A stretch of 64,000 nucleotides of DNA from Pezizomycotina sp. ARF18 (GCA_002224055.1 AZLU01000083.1:19326-83325), one strand, 5' to 3'. Shown: positions 45,118 to 57,840, counted from the first letter of the stretch. Numbers and translations are program-made. Notes: a model not told the origin generated them from the sequence alone.

Positions 45118-47420
45118 GCCTCTTTTTTTCTTTCGAGGTATATATGTAAGAGGTGTGACTGCTGAGAATCCGAAGACCTGGGTCGTGGAATTCGACGCCT
45201 AAAGTGCCCGGATAAGCATAAGCAGGAGGTTTACCGGTCCTTTTAATAGCGGTATGTATGATATACTTGCCCATGGCCTGGAAAATGTTTTGAAGTTTCG
45301 GTGTGATCCGGACTGATTGGCCTGTGGGTGTGGGAAAGCGGTTAGATAAAAAAACACGAAAAAAGGTGGGGTTCTTACCAGAATTATGCGCCGATAACAA
45401 GCGCTGTTGTACTGCGCCCCCGTCTCAAAATAAACCCAGGAAACTGGTATCATGATCACTAACTGTTAAGAGAAAGTTAAGAAAACTTTCTTCCAGAGCT
45501 AGAGCTCCGCATGTGATGATTCTTGCAGGATATGATACCGCCAAACGGCAGCTTGTACTGAATTAGGTCATATTTCTGTCTACTCTTCGACGGAGACTAT
45601 GTTCCGTCAGAGCCATTCGACCGCTAAAAACAATCCCTCGATATTTATAGTAGCGCATCATGCCAATTGCTACACCTATCTGACAATAGTGACACATAAT
45701 CATATGCACACTCGCAGAAGACGCCCCGGGAGCTTGCTAAGCATTTTAAACCATTTTTAGACGAATGCGATAGCCCGTCAATTGGTTAAGCAAGACGGCG
45801 CAATGGCTATCTGCATGGTCTCTTGAAATTTTCAATATTTGCAACTCAGGTAGCAGGGCGACTAGAATATGGCGCAGAAGAAAGATGTAATATCAAATCT
45901 TAGCAATGTCGCTGAACGGACTTCCAAGCCAGCGGAGGGCTTTGACGATGTTTAAAAATGTTGGAATATTTGTTTAATCAAACTTTGAAGCGCCCGAGAA
46001 TCATGCAACGGCCAGCGTTGCCTAGGAACATTCCTCCCGGTGAGCTCTTAAGCACTAATGTTACACATCTCGCGACCGATAAAAGCTAATGTTTCTGGGG
46101 TTTCCCGACGCAAGTGCAAGACTTTACCTCAAACCAAATTTTCTCCTTCCTCGATTTGACTAAAAGCGTTTATAGGAATGCTTGCGGCCGTTTCGAGCGC
46201 CGTTCGTACAATGGGATCACTTGTATGTTATCAGCGCGTTGCAGCTCTGGAGGGGCGTTCTTGACTTAACCAAAGGCGCATAGATAAGGCAACCTCCCCT
46301 CACTTACTCAAAGGAGAAACAATGACATTAGGTGCAAGTCACCAGTGCCATGGTAGAATTTCCATCCCAAAATTTTAGCGAGAACGTAACCGCTCAATCG
46401 GTTTCATCATCTGCATTTGTTTTGATAGCTTGGCTCAAATCAAGATTTCGTTCTTTAAACATCAATCCCATGCTGGGTGGCCAGAATACACCACCACGGA
46501 AGAAAGTTAGACACAAGATCCAATTGGCCGACGAAGACTTGATCGGATAATTTCTGAAAGTTGAATAAAGAAGACTTTATATTCTATCAAGTGTTTCCTA
46601 GCGATGACAATGGTTGGTACCGATAAGAATCCTCTGACTAGTAGACTGTCTCAGCGCCAGTGCCACCTTACGAGCGTTTAATATCCTTGGTTCTAGTATA
46701 TGTATGTAAAAATTTAAATTTCCAGTAGGCTCTTGCTGATGATAAATGATCATAGGATTTATCACGACAGACGTAGCGTTGAGAGATGTTGGTTCTTATT
46801 AAGCAAGATTAGAAAACAAGAGCTTCCCTTATTACTATAAAGATATTTGAGATCACTGGTATCTTCAACCCGTATTGTCGATCGGAGGGCTTGGTATTTG
46901 AAATATAGTTCACTAAGGGCCGGGAAAGCTTTCGTATCAGCGACCAAGGTAGTATTTTAACGATTACAGAACCCGGCTCAGAGGGAAAACAGAGGAAATG
47001 TGGAGCACTATTTGCAATAGCAGGCCGTGTACTTTTCCCTTCGAGATACTCCGTCTCTACAACTCTATCATTACAAATTCATCAAAACATTCGCAAACAA
47101 TCCCGGGTTGTCCTCTATCGATAGCGGTTCTATTCAGGCTGTCCCTGGCTTTCAGCAAAGACGTTAAAAATACGATAGCACTTCGGGACGACAGATATCG
47201 GCAGGCACGAGAAGACGTGGCAGAGCCTCAATCAACCACTCACGCGCTTTAGCCGCCGGGCTAAGAATAGCAATGTGGAGCCTGTTTTTCCCCACAAAAT
47301 AAACTATAAACAACAACTTACCCTCAGTCTTGTGTTCAGCTCACGATTTGATTTGAGGAATTAGCATTCAAAATACCCTTACCATCTTTACTTTAGTCTC
47401 ATACGCTAGGAAAGATCATC
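45118..47420. other. Intergenic with one doubtful spliced frame
   Basis: On the minus strand, 45459-45199 could be two exons (donor GTAAGA near 45380; GCTAACC branch; CCACAG acceptor near 45323), starting MIMIPVSWVYFETGAQYNSA. The product is not recognised and both downstream frames are open, so it is not called. 45470-47420 shows no gene. Confidence 0.35.
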
Positions 47421-48043
47421 ATGAGTTTCGGCTTCGGCTTAGGCGATTTTCTTGCGGTCATCCAGTTATCCAAAAGCTCCACGGGCGCTTGGTCAAGGCA
47501 CCGAAACAGTTTAGCTCTATCTCTAAGAGGTATGTTGATGTTGTGGTCTCGACGCCTGGACGCGTTCAGTCTCCCATAGCGTTATTAACAATTTCATGTA
47601 GCGTTGAGAGCCTTTCGGCGTGTTAGAGACAGCCAATGAACAGAAGCTGAAGCTGGACGAGATATGCCAAGATTGCCGAACAAGACTCCGGTCGCTTCGC
47701 GATGTACTTGATCGCTTCCAAGGATTAGGAAACGACCCCACCGCTAAAAGAAGCCTCAGCATAATTTGCAACGGACAAGGAGGAAATTAGCTTGGGACGA
47801 GAAGGAGATCGAAGAACACGAGCGGGAATACTGCTAAGCATCAATACGGTTAGCGTGTTTTTAGTGCAGATAAGTGTGTGAGTATATTCGTATGTCCACC
47901 GATCGGGGATATAGCGGCTGCTAGTGCTAATTTCAACTAACAGCGTCACAACTTCGGACACGAAAGCAGGCGTGGATCGGATACACGAGAACGAGAAGGA
48001 CAGGGCGCTATCGAAGGAGCGGGAGGATATCTTGGCACTATAG
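47421..48043 (+). pseudogene. Truncated fungal NLR-like (STAND) N-terminal domain
   Basis: ATG at 47421 gives MSFGFGLGDFLAVIQLSK, the hallmark start of a large fungal NLR/STAND family. One more A at 47479-47482 restores KLHGRLVKAPKQFSSISK. An intron (47530-47601, GTATGT..CATGTAG) follows. Exon 2 gives VESLS, then, one G later, VLETANEQKLKLDEICQDCR, RLRSLRDVLDRFQGLG, and KLAWDEKEIEEHE. A second GTGAGT..ACTAACAG intron precedes KAGVDRIHENEKDRALSKER. The frame stops at TAG (48041-48043), the junction with the TIR element. The nucleotide-binding and repeat domains are missing. Members take part in non-self recognition and incompatibility, but the fragment has lost those domains. Confidence 0.65.
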
Positions 48044-49007
48044 GTATCCTCCTACTAATATTACTATATTATATCCCTATATTAAACTAATATATTAGTA
48101 AAACCTTTAAAACTAAAAAGATAAACTAGAGAGATCTTACTTACTAATACTAAACTACCGCCGTATCCTAATACTAAATAATAGAGGATTAGGTTATTTT
48201 TATTAAAAACTAGAGAGGGGAAGTAGTATTATAAGGTAATACCGCTGCCCCCTATATTAGACTCTAAAATCCCGGCTTACTTCGTAAATTTCTATATTAT
48301 AATATAAATAACTTAGAGATTTAAAGTAAAAACTATAGAGAAGTCTTATTTTTTTAAACTTAAAAGGATTTATCCTTTAGAAAATTTAGATTTTTAGTCT
48401 AAAAACTACTAATTTTATCGATTAAATACTATATAATTTAATATTAAGAAATGGTAAGTAGAGATAAAAAATATCTCTTATAAACGTCTTAAAGCTATTA
48501 GAACCTCTTTTTTACTCGACCTTTTCCTCGTCTTAAAATTATTGAATTTTTAAAAATCTATAGTAGTAATTTATAAAAAACTTATCTTATTTAAGCGCTA
48601 TATAACTCGTATTAAGGTTTAGATAAAAAGAGGTTTTTATAGCTTTAGGCCGTTTATAAGAAATATTTTTTACCTTTACTAGCTATTCTTTAATATTAAA
48701 AAGTATTAGATTTATAGTAGTCTACTTAAGGTATTTAAAAAAACTCTTCTCTTTAAGTTTGTAAAACTTAACTCTTCTATAGTTTTAACTTTAATTCTCT
48801 AAGTTTCCGAAGTACTTTATAGGTAATCGTGGATATTATAGGATCCTAGCTATTATTCGTATATATGCCTCTATAACTTAGGATACCGCTATAATCTTTA
48901 ATTTTAGTAAGTAGAATCTCTCTAGTTTATCTCTCTAGTTTTAAAGGTTTTACTAATATATTAGTTTAATATAGGGATATGATATATTAATATTAGTAGG
49001 AGGATAT
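48044..49007. mobile_element. 964-bp TIR element (non-autonomous or RIP-degraded)
   Basis: The ends are inverted repeats of about 92 bp: left GTATCCTCCTACTAATATT.., right the near-exact reverse complement, with only a few mismatches. Six-bp direct repeats CTATAG flank it (48038-48043 and 49008-49013). The interior is very AT-rich with no open frame, as expected for a MITE or a RIP-mutated transposon. It sits exactly at the end of the NLR-like fragment. Confidence 0.75.
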
Positions 49008-49013
49008 CTATAG

Positions 49014-49350
49014 TATTAAACTATATAGGGATACCGGTATTCTATCATAAGAATATTAGTAGATAGACATAGAGATATTAAGCTATAGTATAGGGATATT
49101 CATAAACGGACATAGAGATATTGCCCTATACTATAGGGATACCGGTACTCTACTATAAAGATATTGAGCCATGCTATGGAGATGTTGATAGATAGATATA
49201 GAGATATTGAACCATGCCATGGGGATATTAGTGGATAGACATGGAGATATAGTAGATAGACATAGAGATATTGAGCCATGGCATGGAGATGTTGGTGGAT
49301 GACATAGAGATGTTGAGCCATAGCATGGGGACGTTTATAGATAGGGATGT
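49014..49350. repeat. Minisatellite, GAGATATTGAGCCATG..CATGG units
   Basis: Degenerate direct repeats built on ATAGACATAGAGATATTGAG and CCATGGCATGGGGAT. They give a shadow frame on the minus strand with repeated HAMAQ.LYV. Not coding in my view. Confidence 0.7.
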
Positions 49351-50173
49351 TGTTAGCTAGCAAATATAATATAAATATAATAATATTATAAATAATATAA
49401 TAAAGTATATAAAGATTCCAAATCAATATAAAAATACGAAATAAAATATAAAATTATATAAAAATATCTTAGCGGGTTAACCCGACCCGCACCGGGCCGG
49501 GGCCAGGTACCCGGCCGGCGCCAAATCTAAATCCTGACCTGGCCCGCCGGCGCCTTGACCCGACCGGGTCGAGCACCTGAACCCGGGTTCGACCTAGAAC
49601 GCTAATTTCAAATTTTTAAAATTATATTATAAAAGTATTATTTTTATTTTTAATTATATAATAGTAAATAGGTTTTATTTAGGATCTATTTCAAATCTTT
49701 TAAGGACGCCTAATATCTTTTATCTTCTATACCTTTACTCACAAATTACTTATTTTTTCTCTTTTAAGAGCTTTTTTAAATAAAATACTTATAAACTTTT
49801 TAAAAAATTTTAAAGACTTTTAAACATCTTTTTAATTTTTTTTAAGTATTTTTAAACCTTTTTTTTCTATAAAAAAATTCTTAAAAATAATATATTTTCT
49901 CGATAGTGGTATTAAATAAATATATTATATAAAAAGGTAAACAAGTACTTTAAGTAATTTAAATATCATATAAAATATTTAATATTTTTAAAAAAAATTT
50001 TTTTTTAGATAGTTTATAATTTATTTTATATTATATAATAATCTTATACGCTAATTTTAAAAATTAATTATAATTTAAAAAGTATACTAAAATTTAAGTA
50101 AATTAAGACTTTAAAGTATAAAGTACTAAGTAATCAGATTAAAGATAAGCGTACAAGCTCTAAGTAGTAGGTG
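49351..50173. other. AT-rich block with GC-rich island
   Basis: Strongly AT-rich sequence with no genes, in keeping with RIP. At 49469-49605 a sharp GC island (AACCCGACCCGCACCGGGCC.., CCCGGCCGGCGCC, AACCCGGGTTCG) interrupts it. Such CCCGG-type sequences are found near the ends of some hAT-type transposons, but no TIR or transposase was found here. Confidence 0.5.
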
Positions 50174-52142
50174 TTATCCTCGTGTACTTCCACCAGCTAT
50201 GGCCATCGCCGGTCTCGTCTTCGGACTCCTCTTGTGTTTCTTTGATGGCTGGGCAGGTTGTTTTGGAGGTACTTGTTGCGGTAACTCCATAGGATTCTGC
50301 GCTTCATCCATGGTTGTTTTTGTAAAGGTCTGCTCCGTCATCGGTGCGGTCCTGGCTCATCCTGGTCAAACGCGTTCTTGGGAAGTTTCGTCGCTCCAAC
50401 CGTTTCTCTCGGCGCATTAGGTAGCGGTTGCTTTGGCGCCGACGGGCCGACTTTCGGTAAGCTCACGAAAGGGCGGCAAAGATCGAAGAACGGCCATTTC
50501 ATACCGAACTTCCGGTTGAAAAAGTTTGCAGGACCTGGCCCGTTCGTAATTCCGAATAATTGATCTTACCGAGGACAAACCAAGCCTCGAGAGCGATGGC
50601 AGATTGCGTTATAATTCCGTACTTTGCGGCCCAACGCCTTTACTGCAGACGCCGTTTTGGTTGTAGACTGCAGATACATTAGCGTTAACGATGGGCAACT
50701 TGAGCTGCAATGCGGCTTCGTAGTTGATAACGTCGAGAACGTTGAAAGCCAGTGCAATTTCGGCCTGGTTGTACGCTGCTGCGCCTAATGTTATCTGGGC
50801 GGAGTTGATATTGAAGATCGGCTAATATGCGAGTCCCTAAGGCCTTGCGCGGTTGATTTCTCGTGATCTTTGAGATCCAGTCTCAAATATGCATCATTCG
50901 AAATGTTGGTTTCAACGCCGACGGAGACGTTAGTGAGACCAAGCGCGGTGACCTGCGCGCCGATTTCCCAAGCGACCTTCGGACCGAGTTCGAAGATATG
51001 TGGGATGATCAAGGGGCCGAGTCCAATGGCTGCCAATTCTTCCTGAATGCGGAAGTGAGGACCAAGGCCATCCGCTTGATAATAAGAGATATCTAGCTGC
51101 ATTTGTTATAGAAATCCTGCGGCTTAACATCGAACCAAGCCGATTCGACTTTCATGTCTCTTACTTTTATGTCACCTTGGAGCTGTATTGAACCGCGGAT
51201 CATGCAGTCCACGCAATCGATGACCAGGCGCGGGAAGTTCTGCAAGATGTCTGTGAAAATGTTGAAACGACCTGGTTTACCGGCGTTCAGGTCCCAATTC
51301 TTTTGGATACTCTTCTCGAAATTCCAGGGTGTGCGGCGGTCTATCCCTCTCTTGGAAAGACTTAAGGCCTGCCTTGCGTGTTCATTCTCGCTTAGATCGA
51401 TGTGACCGTACTTTACAGTAAAGTCGCTCGCCACAGACTTCCAGGAAGCTTTTCGGCATCCAAGGTTGCTGTGAGAGTAGCTTCGTCACAGTGGATATGA
51501 GTGACACGGTACGGATACCGCTGATCTTCGGGACCGCACGATTCGTCGTTCGCGACCAGGAGAAATGATTTATCTTTCTCCGCGTTGATCCATTGCCACG
51601 CTTTTTTGGCGTATGGAATTCCTCGAGGCTGTGGAACATGACCTTTATGTGTCCGTTCTGGTCGATGCAGGTCGCGTCCTTGACCAATTTCTTAAATTTC
51701 TCCATCATGACAACCTTTTCGCCGTTAGGTGGGGACATGATCATGCTCGCAAGAAATGCTTTGCCCTCGTCGCCTATGAAATAGAATCTGTCAGTGAATC
51801 TGCTATACTTTTAAGGAATTCGGATGCCTACCATGCTCGCGCCAAATGTATTGGCAGTCGTTCAGCAAGTCGAGTCTAGATATATCCTTTAAACCGCGCT
51901 TCTCGAGCCAAAGATCTCTTCCGATATCGGACGTAGTATCGTCTTCTCTCCTGCTTGGATATCCATCGCCCGCCGCTTCTTAGCAGTTCATAGTAAACAG
52001 TATTGTTGCGCTCGACAATCTCGGCCTTGACTATCTCGGAAGGCGATCTCCGCCGTGCTCACCAGAATATACGGGACCGGCAGACGTGAAAAGAGGTAAA
52101 GGGCAACGACGACCAGGCTAACGAGCGTAGTGAAAAATGCAT
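50174..52142 (-). pseudogene. DUF7029/DUF7223-type secreted protein, frameshifted
   Basis: ATG at 52142 opens a hydrophobic leader once one T is added to GCATTTTTCAC (MHFFTTLVSLVVVALYLFS). DISRLDLLNDCQYIWREHG ends exon 1. A 5' intron (GTAGGC..TTTCATAG, about 51829-51771) leads to GDEGKAFLASMIMSPPNGEK, CIDQNGHIKVMFHSLEEFHT, WQWINAEKDKSFLLVANDES, IHCDEATLTATLDA (DUF7029-like). Then LVIDCVDCMIRGSIQLQGDI and LGPLIIPHIFELGPKVAWEI, AQITLGAAAYNQAEIALAFN (DUF7223-like) follow. Past another T-run (50523-50527) comes a Pro/Lys-rich tail ending MAIAGGSTRG at 50174. About four shifts. Function of the family is unknown; proteins are typically secreted in ascomycetes. Confidence 0.65.
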
Positions 52143-54692
52143 CTTGTTAAAAGAGTGTGGTGGCCGCTGATGGCTAATTGTAGGTAAACAGTGACTGCAG
52201 TCTGACGACCTCTGTATACCCGGCTCGCGTCAGTACGAAGGCGCGATGAAAAGAATAAATGTGGATGAAACGAAGAGAATATATACTTTGCCCACTTTAC
52301 TGCCTACAGACGTAAAAACACTACCGACTAAGAACGACGCGGGACGCTATTTCGGAATGGTATATTACGATGACCGAATTGCAGACGATCATAATATCTC
52401 CAAATTATAATTGCGGGGGCTAATTAAGACACAACGGTGTCAATCAGTCCGTATTGCAATTCTAATCGACCGGGATGATTCAAGACTTAAGTGGATTAGA
52501 AGACTGAAGAAGGAAAATATAGGAATAGGCGTAAGTTGATAGCGGCGCTAGCCTGAGTATCCTCACCAAGACTTTTCATTCCTTTAACGATATATTTTTC
52601 GTTGCCATGTGGAGAAGGTTATGAGCTTATGAGAACGATAATGAGAACCCTAAAATTAAATATAGATAATTGCCATTTAGACTCTCTGATTCGCTTGTAT
52701 GCAGCTATGCAGCTAGCCTTGTTTTTCCCAATATCTCCTTCCGTGCATGGACATTTTTGAAATTAAATTTAGCTCCGTGCATGAACTTTGGAAACTTTTT
52801 TGGATACAATTCCAGGTTAGGTCTGTCGCGGGAACAATAGTATCAGAGACCACTAAAATATAAGTATGGTACTCCTTTTGTTACGAATTTAAGGAAGATT
52901 ACTTTTTGTGTCTCGCCATCAAGGCACTGAAGCTCATATGGAGAAAGCTCGGGCGGAGCCTCTCTATTAAGATACTGCAACCCTCGCGCCACCGAGAACA
53001 GAAGGCGCCATTTGTCGACCTTAGGATTCGCGATCTTGAGACGAAGCCAAGACTCGCCGGACTAGCCAATAAATGGATCGCTTCCGAGGTAGAGATTTGG
53101 GCTTCGGGGCGAGCCCGGGGTGGATTGGTCTTTTACGCCGCAAACCCCATGAGATTGTGCTCTAAGCTGAACTTCCTATATAGTGGGGGTAATCCTTCCG
53201 GAGGGGTATCACAAATGATATCGAGAAGGTTTTGAAGGTTTTCTAAAATAGACGCATCGAGGGTTTCTTATTCTATCTATAGGCGGAAGGGATCTGCGCA
53301 GTAATTCATGCAAATAACTATACCTGAAAGTTCCTGAAGATTAGCACCGATGTGCACGAGATCTGATAATTTTGATTCCTGTCAAACATGCGAGAGCGGC
53401 ATCAGGATAGCCACTCACGATTACTTCATGATATCTCAAGGCAGTTTGAGTAGCAGGGTTTCTGAATCATTGTACTCAGTGGAATGAATCTGACAACAGA
53501 CAAAAAACTAGTTTCACCTGAGATATTAATGAGTCGGTTTTCCTTGGTTCTATCCAGTACATCGTAGTGGCCGTACCCGCAACCACTAAAGAAATGACGT
53601 TTATAAAATGAATTTCCGTCGGTTTGGTTGACGCTTGGCCTGTTCTTGCTTTGTTCGGCGCCTTCCGGAAACGATTGCAGAGGGTTCGTTACAGAAAGAC
53701 CCAGGATCTATCGTCCGATAATTATGCGAGAGCCACGCCTATCGGTCGGAAAAAATTAGCCTCATTCCTCTTCGGATGAAGCTTCCTAGTTACACAGATA
53801 ACACGATGCATTCTTCCTTGTTTCTGGTAAACATTCACAAGCCATAATGATGATATTTCACAATCGTCCTAGCTGTTGTTCTCGGGCACTTTACCAAATT
53901 GTCATGACCCCAAGGGGACTTCTCTGGTATTCCGTTTTCTGCTCCGAGATATTGTTTTGTTCTGGAATGTGCTGTTTGCATCCCAGTGGACAGTCTCAAT
54001 AAAAACTACCCCCAGGTTATCGATATTCCGTTATCTTTCTCGTTATTCGCAAGCAAAGAAAGGAAAAAGAAACAGAAAAACAGTCTTATGCGGATACATG
54101 AAGAACCACAATGTTAAGCCCATATTGACAAATATAAGCCCCACTTTAGAAACTCGTGGTCGGCATGAATGTAGGCCTCCGGGATGTGCAACCGGTGTTT
54201 CTCCGTGATTATAGATGCCTCTGGAGGTTTACCATGGAGTATTCTCGGGCGTCGGGCTGCTCTGAGCGCATCTCACATAATACCTGCTGCCGAGTTTAAT
54301 TGCGAGCCTCTTTGCCGAATTCTCCGACGATCAGCCGACGATCAAAAGCTGCCTGGGGTTGGAAGATTAGCTCAAGAACTTCTGACTAATATAAAGAAAG
54401 GGCACTCATGCGATGATAGAAATACATCTTCAAACAAGCCTTTATCATCCAGACTGTTTCGATCAAGTACCTAATTAATATTATCTCGATATTTCTTGGC
54501 TATTCTTATACTTGATTTCGGATCCCCACGCGCGCATTCTAGTCATGTCCAAATATTTCGTTCGCGAGATACTCGCCGCCATAGCTCGCTTGATTTTCTG
54601 TAAATGGTTCTGGTTATTCTATTAAACTGTCGTATTTCACGCAGATGATCAAGATCGCAAAAAAAAAAAAAAAAAAAAAAAAAGGAATGTTC
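52143..54692. other. Gene-poor stretch
   Basis: No recognised gene; frames such as 52906-53235 lack motifs. A 25-A tract lies at 54659-54683, just beside the tRNA. Confidence 0.4.
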
Positions 54693-54841
54693 CTCGGTCG
54701 CCGGAATTGAACTTTCATCACAAGTTAGCTTGATATTCGTATACTAGAGAAGTAGAGAGAAGATCGCTTACCCCGGGTCCCATGCGTGCAGATCTATCAT
54801 GTAATGACAGGCATGTATACTGACCACTATACTACGACCGA
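54693..54841 (-). tRNA. tRNA-Asp(GTC) interrupted by two insertions
   Basis: The acceptor strands are TCGGTCG (54841-54835) and CGACCGA (54700-54694), a perfect 7-bp stem, with discriminator G. The D-arm is TAGTATAGTGGTCAGTATA. The anticodon arm CATGC-CTGTCA / CGCATG carries anticodon GTC. An 18-bp insertion (about 54787-54804) sits one base 3' of the anticodon, the normal site of nuclear tRNA introns. A second, 60-bp insertion (54712-54771) splits the T-stem CCGGG from the T-loop TTCAATT and interrupts the B-box. It starts GTAAGC, contains GCTAAC and ends AAAG. Without both insertions the tRNA is 71 nt, one C short in the T-stem (CCGG for CCCGG). Function is doubtful because the B-box is split. 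Confidence 0.8.
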
Positions 54842-55539
54842 TTTGTTGCGTGTCGATCTGGGTCGGAAAATCTCGTGATGAGCCGATTCCCTGCTAGGGG
54901 AAAGACTCATTCCGGAAGAGGATTAGAATTTTGACTAAATTTTGGAAATCCCTGCTGCGCGATATATCAAAAAAATTTTTTTCATCAACTACATTTTTTC
55001 ACCACGGCTCCGATTTTTGGCTTCTAGCTAGTGATTATAGAATAAGTGTTACTGTCGAATAACGACTTGTGGGAAGAGCTAGACAACTTGGAATAGTCGG
55101 GCATTTTAGATTCCGGAACGTCAATGAGATAGCAACTTAAGAACGTAACTCGTGATGGATATAATAAAGCCGTCCGAGTCGATTGTCGATCTAGTACTAC
55201 TAAAAACGATTGCGATAAGATGTATTTCATCACTCCCCTAGGCAAATTCAGCTCCTTAGAAGTCCAAAGAGATAGACCCCTGTTTAGTCCATTTCCTGCA
55301 ACACTAGCGAGTCTCTCCAGGATCCACCACTACCTCAGAAATATTCAAGTTTCTTGAGACGAACTGGACCGTGGAGATATGCTGGGCGAGTTAAATTATG
55401 TAATTAAGCCTCTTGTGGTCCGTAAATCGTCGTAGTATAACGCCTTGGCGGTGAAGCAGAATGCGGAAGAATGAAAGAGATTGTGCTCGAAAATTCTCCA
55501 AGAATTCTCGACGTATGCTCACCGTGATCCAAAGGGTTC
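54842..55539. other. Intergenic
   Basis: No feature recognised. Confidence 0.35.
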
Positions 55540-56140
55540 AGGACGCTTGCCAACAGACTCTTCTGGTGGCTCTTCACATGCCGTGCCCATGCAGGCACCG
55601 GTCACAAAGCCTCCTGTACTCCACTAGATCCCTTTCTCATTACAAGAATACTACTGGGATGCCGATCCGTCCTTTCCTTGGCGCGAGACTTTCCGTATCC
55701 ACGGCAAGTGAAGTTACTGCCGTCTTCAACTCGCTTGCACCTGTCTTATAACCCCTGGAATCCGGTGGGCGACGAAGTTGGTTATACAAAATACGCACAG
55801 AGGACGCTCGCCGATGAATTCGTCCGCTCGTTATAGTACCATGCACGCGACATAAAGCCGTTTGTCCGGGTCTTCCGGTCGCAAATTATGGCCTCTAAAG
55901 ATCCTTTTCATGCAATGGAAGAGCCCTACGCACTCTCGTCGATCGTCGATTCGATCGTCGATTTTCTAATGAGGTCGAAAGTGAAATTAATTGAACGTCA
56001 AGTGGGTAGAAGACCTCCTGGGGAAGGATTTGCTTAAAACCTTTCCGCGTGATACAAAGAAATTGTCAATATATCCCCAGAAGAGCATCGGAGATCCGGA
56101 GAAAGATCTCTACATGGAGGTCTTGCAAGTGGGACCGACG
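55540..56140 (-). pseudogene. FZ27: F-box relic with possible Cys remnants
   Basis: Near 56131 the minus strand reads HLQDLHVEIFLRISDALLGI, a stop, then QFLCITRKGFKQILP: a degraded family F-box. Further on only single remnants are seen, such as RLCDRCLHGHG near 55600. Strongly decayed. Confidence 0.55.
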
Positions 56141-56532
56141 TTCCTTACTGTCAGTTAATAGCGCCACTGAGTCGGAGGACCTGGTCGCGTTCTTAGTCTG
56201 TTGTAGAGTGCTGATTATTGATTTTCAGGAAGCTGGATGTAGGGCGTTTGCTGTTCGATCAGGGTAATCGTCTTGAAGTTACTCTTTCTTAAGTACTTTA
56301 ATTATCATAACCCCGTTATTTTTATTTGTTTATTTATTTACGTTATTTTTTATTTTTTTATTTAAAAAAATTTTTTTTTTTTCGTTAAAAAAAGAGACAA
56401 AAAAAAATTTCCACACTTTGTCCTAAACAAAATGATTCCTCAAGTATTTTCCTCTATCCTCAATATCACCACCACCACGGATCAGTGCATCAAGCGGAAA
56501 ACCCCAGTTAAGCTCGACTCACCGAAGCTCTA
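56141..56532. other. Intergenic, T/A-rich
   Basis: T and A runs at 56310-56405 lie upstream of FZ28. No gene seen. Confidence 0.35.
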
Positions 56533-57300
56533 ATGTCTCTCCAATCGCCTACGGTTGAACTCTTTCTTCTCGTCGCGGCTAAGCTTTCTAAACCCGACGA
56601 ACAATGCCTTCACCTCACTGCCGCAGCCCCGATCTATATCCCGTGTATGAACTTCCAAAGGAAACTCGTTAGGGGTACCGACGAGGACGGGAACCAAGAG
56701 GTCTGGACGAGCTTTCTTTTTAGCAATGATCACATTGACCGCGTCACACTCCTTGAAAGGCTCTTAAACGATAAAAGCGGCGTCTACCGCGAGCTCGACT
56801 TGCAGAGCCCTTGCTGCCGATGTCTACGCGCCCCGCCGGCGTTGTCGTTCCAGGAGCGCTTCGCTGTCCAAGAGTTGAATGTTTGTGACTCCTGCTTGGA
56901 AAATCTCGCGGACTGGGACATGCCGGACGACCTTCCGTACACCCGTCGCGGAGAAGCTTTCTACAGTTGCTTCGCAACGCAAATTCGCCAGGCGGATTTA
57001 CATCGGCACTTCGGTCCGATGAGATCGGCATTTGCATGCCCTGCCATTTTGAGGAATGCGACGATCCTACGTGCCCCGCGTGGCCGCGATTCGTTCGGGA
57101 TAATTGGGACCAGATTCTAGAGGGTGTGAAGTGCCCCGACATATGTAGTGATTGCAAAGCTGCGTGTGAGTTTATAAAAAATATCCGAATGTTATCGCTG
57201 GGCTAATGCAACTCGTCATCTCTTGCCGCTTTCCAATACGTCTTAGGTGCGGAAAAATGCCGTTCCGTAATGAATCCGAACAGGGTGAGGAAAGGCAAAG
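56533..57300 (+). pseudogene. FZ28: type D F-box/Cys-rich protein, one frameshift
   Basis: ATG at 56533 gives MSLQSPTVELFLLVAAKLSK, PDEQCLHLTAAAP (an altered F-box second half). The frame is open for 195 codons through LLERLLNDKSGVYRELDLQS, PCCRCLRAPP, VQELNVCDSCLENL and AFYSC. A shift near 56970 moves to the frame with DEIGICMPCHFEECDDPTCP, AWPRFVRDNWDQILEG and CPDICSDCKAAC. A phase-1 intron (57166-57246, GTGAGT..TCTTAG, with GGCTAATG) follows. The exact last exon is uncertain, so the end given is approximate. Type D, paired with FZ29. With one shift only, it may be functional if that is an assembly error. Confidence 0.7.
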
Positions 57301-57801
57301 AAATAATAAGATGCATTCTGAAGGGGTCTTTTTCAGATCACTGGTGGGGTTAGCATTGAAAGCTGGGGAATGCTCCTAGTTTCTCAAGTCCAATCACAAT
57401 ACAATCCTTCGTTTGTGAACTTGTTGACAGGATTTAATCTATATTTATTGTTATTCTAGTTTAACGGTTAAGCCATAAAACAAAGCTATAAGTTTAAAGA
57501 CAGGATAAAACGACTCCTGAATCCAGAAACTCAATCGATTGACTATTGGAACAGAGCTGTAGAGCTTAAACTTAAGCATGCGGGTCGGTGGTCGCCCGCA
57601 AACCCTCGAAGCCGTAGAGAAGTGATCTTAAGCAGCAATAATAGCGTTCAACGCATTCTCTACAGCTCCATTCCCGGTGATAAAACTTCATAGTATCGCA
57701 TCGCAATCATAGGGATTTCCTTGCCACAATCTCGTGGCTTGGATTCGTGAGGGGAAATCCATTCTTGTAATGTTTGAGATGATAGTTGTCCCATTTGTTC
57801 T

Positions 57802-57840
<39 letters not shown>

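Noticed and set aside
45199-45459. Possible two-exon gene with GTAAGA donor and CCACAG acceptor
   Set aside because: Product not recognisable and the reading frame after the acceptor is ambiguous.
49100-49426. Minus-strand frame with repeated HAMAQ.LYV
   Set aside because: It is a by-product of the minisatellite and has no other coding sign.
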